Of a stretch of 60,994 bases of DNA, positions 60,988 through 60,994 are shown piece by piece. Source of the stretch: Bacteroidales bacterium UBA1715 (GTDB lineage: Bacteria; Bacteroidota; Bacteroidia; Bacteroidales; UBA1715). The notes beneath the pieces were generated by a model. That model searched no databases, was not told where the DNA came from, and was given only the letters and a program-made list of their open reading frames with translations. The position numbers and the translations under genes were made by a program. The stretch covers positions 1 to 60,994 of the forward strand of contig DCIX01000005.1 of the NCBI GenBank assembly GCA_002317135.1. Direction: 5' to 3'. Every line of letters begins with the position of its first letter. The first letter of the stretch is position 1.

Positions 60988-60994
60988 ATTGTAT

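Overview
The window is low-GC DNA from a Bacteroidota bacterium, most likely order Bacteroidales. The grounds are type IX secretion (T9SS) cargo with type A and type B sorting domains, a PorP/SprF-family protein, a CarboxypepD-like TonB receptor, a BatA-domain protein, a DUF4296 lipoprotein, Bacteroidota promoters (TTG - about 19 bp - TAnnTTTG) and few Shine-Dalgarno sites. Genus cannot be read from the sequence.

Layout. 1-1006: 5' part of a secreted Asp-box beta-propeller protein running off the left edge (minus strand). 1191-3900: tex and a uracil/hypoxanthine-DNA glycosylase-family gene. 3897-11950 (minus): a tight operon of a 2143-aa SprB-like adhesin with type B sorting domain, its likely PorP/SprF partner, a DUF4296 lipoprotein and a 110-aa protein resembling a degenerate amidohydrolase N-terminus. 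12068-16042: lptB, a NUDIX hydrolase overlapping a YgiQ radical SAM gene, a ferredoxin-nitroreductase and tRNA-Arg(CCG). 16114-19065: a TlpA-like protein lacking the nucleophilic cysteine, and an FAD oxidoreductase. 19185-28740 (minus): an OmpA/TPR lipoprotein and a 2548-aa T9SS type A adhesin. 29061-32632: an ORF6N-domain gene, a small HAD hydrolase with an inverted repeat around its promoter, and priA. 33270-43072: TonB receptor/BatA pair, a small type B cargo protein with an O-antigen-ligase-like protein, a sugar-nucleotidyltransferase and recJ. 43121-46426: lpxK and sppA (minus), folK (plus). 46427-49393: a two-component system (minus), a small membrane protein, a SagB-type nitroreductase and a Cys-rich Spy-like protein. 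49394-49854: terminators, repeats and a detached T9SS sorting domain. 49855-60987 (minus): a 3710-aa T9SS type A adhesin.

Theme. Three giant surface proteins take about 25.2 kb, some 41% of the window, and envelope genes (lptB, lpxK, O-antigen ligase-like, TonB receptor, sppA, OmpA-like lipoprotein) fill much of the rest. T9SS cargo in this phylum is secreted by shared machinery and many type A cargos are anchored to A-type LPS, so the lipid A/LPS genes and adhesins serve one surface, although no core T9SS gene (porK-N, sov) is present. No integrase, transposase, CRISPR array or rRNA was seen. The less ordinary signals are two families of small palindromic repeats (one with covarying stems), the inverted repeat flanking a promoter element, the detached sorting domain, the missing priA start codon, and several promoters whose position decides the start codon.
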